DNA of 8,192 nucleotides from an uncultured Eubacteriales bacterium. GTDB taxonomy: Bacteria > Bacillota > Clostridia > Lachnospirales > Lachnospiraceae. Below are positions 5,567 to 8,192 of this stretch, in pieces; the stretch's first letter is position 1, and each line of letters starts with the position of its first letter. The DNA is taken from positions 1 through 8,192 of the forward strand of contig ONWL01000099.1 of NCBI GenBank assembly GCA_900321525.1. Direction: 5' to 3'. A program made the translations under genes and the position numbers. Under the pieces are notes generated by a model that saw only the letters and a program-made list of their open reading frames with translations, did not search any database and had not been told where the DNA came from.

Positions 5567-5683
5567 GTGAAAACAAGGAACAGTTATAAACGTCAAACAA
5601 TATGGAAGCACAGATTAGAGAAACCATTGCCAAAGAAATATCCGCATTTCATCTGCCCCGCTATGAGGACATTCCCAATGTAG
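5567..5683 (+). CDS. Possible 38-codon leader ORF overlapping the DUF1836 start
   Basis: A GTG-initiated frame (VKTRNSYKRQTIWKHRLEK onward) is preceded 5 nt upstream by a good Shine-Dalgarno, AAAGGAAG (5554-5561). It runs across the start of the DUF1836 gene in another frame. The peptide is very basic and resembles nothing I know, and its last two thirds are simply the DUF1836 sequence in the wrong frame. Its possible value is that ribosomes loading here could be passed to the ATG at 5602, or that a one-base error hides a longer DUF1836 N-terminus. Confidence 0.25.
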   Translation: MKTRNSYKRQTIWKHRLEKPLPKKYPHFICPAMRTFPM

Positions 5684-6174
5684 GGTTGTATTTGGAGCAG
5701 ACCGTCAGTTATATCACAGACTATCTGCGGCCGTTGCAGGAAGGAGCCATCACCAGTTCTATGGCAAGTAATTATGTAAAAAAGAAACTGGTGGCAAATC
5801 CTGTCCGGAAGCAGTACAACCGGGAACAGATTGCCACCTTGATTTTTATTGCTGTCACCAAATCCGTCCTTTCTCTGGAACACATTCGCGTGTTATTGAC
5901 CATTTGCAGAGAACGATACGACAGTGCAGCTGCCTATCATTATTTTTGCGAAGAGCTGGAATCCGCAGTCCGTCAGGTCTTTGGATTGTCTGCGCCGGAA
6001 CACCAGAGTTGGTCCTCTTCTTCCACGGAACCTGTTTCTGTCTCCGAAAATGTTTCTTCCGAGGAACGGAGTATCCTGAAAAACACCATCACGGCTGTGG
6101 TACATAAAATCTATCTGGAACAGTGGATCAGCCGGTATGCGGAGAAAAAAGCAGCTGCAGAGGAATCATTGTAA
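5602..6174 (+). CDS. DUF1836 domain-containing protein
   Basis: A 190-residue cytoplasmic protein of unknown function. Residues 18-110 carry the DUF1836 signature: LPRYEDIPNVGLYLEQ (18-33), then ITSSMASNYVKKKLVANP (50-67), KQYNREQIA, and a helical KSVLSLEHIRVLL. The order (helix-turn-helix-like segment followed by NREQIA) resembles MerR-type DNA-binding modules, so a regulatory role is plausible but unproven. A serine-rich linker (about 136-155) leads to a final helix. An in-frame stop at 5587 limits the start, and ATG 5602 is the only reasonable one, yet it has no Shine-Dalgarno within reach. The gene is divergent from trhA and converges on hisB, 32 bp away, with no clear terminator between them. 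Confidence 0.85.
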   Translation: MEAQIRETIAKEISAFHLPRYEDIPNVGLYLEQTVSYITDYLRPLQEGAITSSMASNYVKKKLVANPVRKQYNREQIATLIFIAVTKSVLSLEHIRVLLTICRERYDSAAAYHYFCEELESAVRQVFGLSAPEHQSWSSSSTEPVSVSENVSSEERSILKNTITAVVHKIYLEQWISRYAEKKAAAEESL

Positions 6175-6206
6175 TCGGTTATGTGTGATTTATGATTTGA
6201 CTGTAC

Positions 6207-6797
6207 TTATAAACTTCCCTTAGTAGATAATACATCTACGATCCGGTCATCATAAGAAGTGGCCATATCCAATGCTTTGCCGAATGCTTTGAACATGGCT
6301 TCCAGAATATGATGGCTATTTTCTCCATGCAATACTTTGATGTGTAAATTCATGCCAGCACTATAAGAAATGGAATAGAAGAATTCCTTTGCCATTTCGG
6401 TATCCATATCTCCTACCCGTTCGCTGTGAAAGTTGGCGTCAAACACCAGATAAGGACGACCGGATAAATCTACTGCACAGAGCACCAGAGTTTCGTCCAT
6501 AGGCAGAATGCAATATCCATAACGACGAATGCCCTTCTTTTCTCCTGCTGCTTCTTTGATGGCCTGTCCCAGTACGATACCGGTATCTTCGATACTGTGA
6601 TGGCAGTCTACTTCCAGATCTCCTTTACAGGATACTTCCAGGTCAAAAAAGCCATGTCTGGAAAACCCGGTGAGCATATGATCAAAAAAACCAATGCCGG
6701 TTGCAATGTCTTGCTTTCCCTGACCATCTAAGTCAATACGGATGCGAATGTCTGTTTCTTTTGTGGTTCTTGTGATGGTTGCAGTTCTATTACTCAT
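6207..6797 (-). CDS. hisB: Imidazoleglycerol-phosphate dehydratase
   Basis: HisB converts imidazole glycerol phosphate to imidazole acetol phosphate (EC 4.2.1.19), the sixth step of histidine synthesis. It has 196 residues, the normal size for the monofunctional enzyme without the phosphatase domain found in E. coli. Metal-binding motifs are FFDHML (37-42), HHSIEDTG (66-73) and HHILE (162-166), with DMDTEMAKEFF between them. All conserved His and Glu residues are present. The frame extends 12 codons further upstream, but GGAGG at 6804-6808, 6 nt before the ATG at 6797, and the family N-terminus place the start there. No other histidine gene is in the window, so hisB stands alone or at a split locus. 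It has its own promoter. Confidence 0.96.
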   Translation of the reverse strand: MSNRTATITRTTKETDIRIRIDLDGQGKQDIATGIGFFDHMLTGFSRHGFFDLEVSCKGDLEVDCHHSIEDTGIVLGQAIKEAAGEKKGIRRYGYCILPMDETLVLCAVDLSGRPYLVFDANFHSERVGDMDTEMAKEFFYSISYSAGMNLHIKVLHGENSHHILEAMFKAFGKALDMATSYDDRIVDVLSTKGSL

Positions 6798-6837
6798 ATC
6801 AATCCTCCAATTGCTCCAATACTGATATATCACTACT

Positions 6838-6866
6838 ATTTTACATTCTTTTTAGTATTTTGTAAA
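6838..6866 (-). promoter_or_regulatory. hisB: hisB promoter
   Basis: On the minus strand, TTTACA (6861-6866) and TAAAAT (6838-6843) are 17 bp apart, with a short leader of about 35 nt. A second TTTACAAAAT copy lies just upstream. There is no room for a T-box or a histidine attenuator leader. Confidence 0.6.
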
Positions 6867-6884
6867 TTATTTTGTAAAAAAATG

Positions 6885-6902
6885 TGTGATGATCAGATCA
6901 CA
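6885..6902. promoter_or_regulatory. Dyad between the divergent hisB and DAHP synthase promoters
   Basis: TGTGAT-N6-ATCACA is an 18-bp dyad placed between the two -35 boxes (18 bp from that of hisB, 37 bp from the other). It could be an activator or repressor site serving both genes. The half-sites resemble a CRP site, but the spacing is not the CRP one, so I assign no regulator. Confidence 0.35.
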
Positions 6903-6939
6903 TTCATTGATAGGTATTTAAAATTTCTTCATATTCTCC

Positions 6940-6968
6940 TTGACAAGTATAAAAAAATTTTATATGAT
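6940..6968 (+). promoter_or_regulatory. DAHP synthase promoter
   Basis: A consensus TTGACA (6940-6945) and TATGAT (6963-6968) are 17 bp apart. The leader to the ATG at 7040 is about 65 nt and holds only a small hairpin (GTGC/GCAC near 6986-6999). No riboswitch or T-box is visible. Confidence 0.75.
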
Positions 6969-7039
6969 TAATTTGTTATTTATACGTGCACTTTAGCACT
7001 GTAAAGAATTGCATCGGCAAAGGAAAGGAGAAAGCAAAA

Positions 7040-8074
7040 ATGGGTTTCACATTTGTAAAAAAACTGCCTACTCCGGCAGAAATCAGGGAACAGTTCCCGG
7101 TGAGTGATGAATTGGCTGCCTTGAAAGCTGCCAGAGACGAAGAGATCAAAAAAGTATTTACTGGAGAAAGCGATAAATTTTTAGTCATTGTTGGTCCGTG
7201 TTCCGCAGACAACGAGGATTCTGTCTGTGATTATACTTCCAGACTGAGCAGGGTCAATGAAAAGGTAAAGGACAAGCTGATTATTATTCCACGTGTTTAT
7301 ACCAATAAGCCTCGTACCACAGGAGAAGGTTATAAAGGCATGATTCATCAGCCTGATCCTGAGAAGAAACCAGACATGCTGGCGGGCATCTTGGCAATCC
7401 GTAAAATGCATATGCGTGTTATGGAGGAATGTGGTTTGACTTCTGCTGACGAAATGCTGTATCCGGAAAACTGGCGTTATCTTTCTGATCTGCTTTCCTA
7501 TGTGGCAATCGGTGCACGTTCTGTTGAGAACCAGCAGCATCGTCTGACCGTCAGCGGGATGGATATTCCAGCTGGTATGAAGAATCCTACCAGTGGAGAC
7601 TTGTCCGTCATGTTGAACTCTGTAGTGGCAGCACAGCATGGACATGACTTTATCTTCCGTGGCTGGGAAGTACAGACCACAGGAAATCCTCTGACACATA
7701 CCATCTTACGAGGTGCAGTCAATAAGCATGGACAGACCATTCCAAACTATCACTATGAGGATCTGTCTTTGTTATTGGATCTGTACAATCAGCGTGATCT
7801 GCAAAACCCGGCATGTATCGTGGATGCAAATCATTCTAACTCAGGTAAGAAGTATCAGGAACAGATTCGTATTGTAAAAGAAGTATTGCACAGCAGAACT
7901 CACTCAGCTGATATTGAGAAATTTGTCAAGGGTGTAATGATTGAGAGTTATATTGAGCCAGGCAGTCAGAAGATTGGATGCGGCGAGCATATTTATGGCA
8001 AGTCCATCACCGATCCGTGCTTGGGCTGGGATGATACCGAGCGCCTGATTTATGAAATTGCAGAACGTGTATAA
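7040..8074 (+). CDS. aroF: 3-deoxy-7-phosphoheptulonate (DAHP) synthase, type I
   Basis: This enzyme joins phosphoenolpyruvate and erythrose 4-phosphate to make DAHP (EC 2.5.1.54), the entry step of the shikimate pathway to aromatic amino acids. The 344-residue length and motifs match the AroF/AroG/AroH class I-alpha enzymes. Substrate motifs are PRVYTNKPRTT (84-94) and GARSVENQQHR. The metal ligands correspond to C54 (GPCSAD), H265 (DANHSNSGKK), E302 (IESY) and D325 (SITDPCLGW). The N-terminal extension used for feedback inhibition in this class is present, but which amino acid inhibits cannot be read from sequence. The frame extends to a GTG at 6986; AAAGGAG (7024-7030), 9 nt before the ATG at 7040, decides the start. 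The gene is transcribed alone within the window. The symbol is a class label, and aroG or aroH would fit equally. Confidence 0.94.
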   Translation: MGFTFVKKLPTPAEIREQFPVSDELAALKAARDEEIKKVFTGESDKFLVIVGPCSADNEDSVCDYTSRLSRVNEKVKDKLIIIPRVYTNKPRTTGEGYKGMIHQPDPEKKPDMLAGILAIRKMHMRVMEECGLTSADEMLYPENWRYLSDLLSYVAIGARSVENQQHRLTVSGMDIPAGMKNPTSGDLSVMLNSVVAAQHGHDFIFRGWEVQTTGNPLTHTILRGAVNKHGQTIPNYHYEDLSLLLDLYNQRDLQNPACIVDANHSNSGKKYQEQIRIVKEVLHSRTHSADIEKFVKGVMIESYIEPGSQKIGCGEHIYGKSITDPCLGWDDTERLIYEIAERV

Positions 8075-8142
8075 TAAATTGATTTTCTGCTCTTACTGCT
8101 GTCAAGTCCGAAATAGTCTGGATTCAATTTAGATAAATTTGA

Positions 8143-8187
8143 AAAAGAGAAGTTTATATATTTTATTGGTATAAAAACTTCTCTTTT
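8143..8187 (+). terminator. Terminator after DAHP synthase
   Basis: AAAAGAGAAGTTT (8143-8155) is perfectly complementary to 8175-8187 across a 19-nt AU-rich loop in which TATA/TATA can extend the pairing. The arm ends in TTTTGTTTG. The stem is AU-rich and weaker than the others here, but its length and position fit a terminator. Confidence 0.65.
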
Positions 8188-8192
8188 GTTTG

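Noticed and set aside
6885..6902. CRP-like site
   Set aside because: The half-sites TGTGA and TCACA are 8 bp apart rather than 6, and typical Firmicutes of this group are not known for an E. coli-type CRP circuit. Recorded only as a dyad.
6969..7039. Riboswitch or T-box leader before DAHP synthase
   Set aside because: The leader is only about 65 nt, with one 4-bp hairpin and no T-box motif or terminator.

Overview
The window looks like a chromosomal housekeeping segment of a low-to-moderate GC Gram-positive anaerobe, most likely a Lachnospiraceae (Clostridium cluster XIVa) bacterium. The basis is the Gram-positive LexA box (CGAAC-N4-GTTYG), strong GGAGG-type ribosome binding sites, TTGACA-N17-TATAAT promoters, and the gene set: lexA beside a LysM gene, TtcA next to a Xer-like recombinase, DUF1836, and a PAQR/hemolysin III protein. 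The genus cannot be fixed from the sequence alone. I see no insertion sequence, CRISPR array, tRNA or rRNA.

Layout. Positions 1-1511 (minus) hold a two-gene unit: ttcA, whose 3' end overlaps the start of a tyrosine recombinase that runs off the left edge. Its promoter is at 1609-1637. Positions 1826-2477 are the SOS control region: a LysM (YneA-like) gene on the minus strand and lexA on the plus strand are divergently transcribed from promoters covered by four LexA boxes. The LysM reading frame has no credible start. A gene 3'-end fragment and a strong hairpin terminator lie between its SOS promoter and its recognisable coding part. lexA (2478-3116) ends at a bidirectional terminator shared with the next, convergent minus-strand cluster.

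That cluster (3251-4516) reads, in transcription order, cytidylate-kinase-like protein, BlaI/MecI-type repressor, 53-residue charged small protein. Upstream of it, trhA (PAQR/hemolysin III membrane protein, 4731-5378) has its own terminator and promoter. The trhA promoter sits inside a 111-bp imperfect palindrome. A divergent promoter just beyond the palindrome drives a DUF1836 protein (5602-6174) whose start lacks a Shine-Dalgarno sequence. Converging on it is hisB (6207-6797, minus). A short intergenic region with back-to-back promoters and a central dyad separates hisB from a type I DAHP synthase gene (7040-8074), which ends in a hairpin at the right edge.

Functionally the genes are mostly independent: tRNA thiolation and recombination, SOS control, a small kinase/repressor operon, a membrane homeostasis protein, and two amino-acid biosynthesis steps (histidine and the shikimate entry reaction). 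I did not find a clearly new multi-gene system. The points most worth checking are the disrupted SOS-controlled LysM gene, the large palindrome over the trhA promoter, and the leader ORF that starts just upstream of DUF1836 and overlaps its start.
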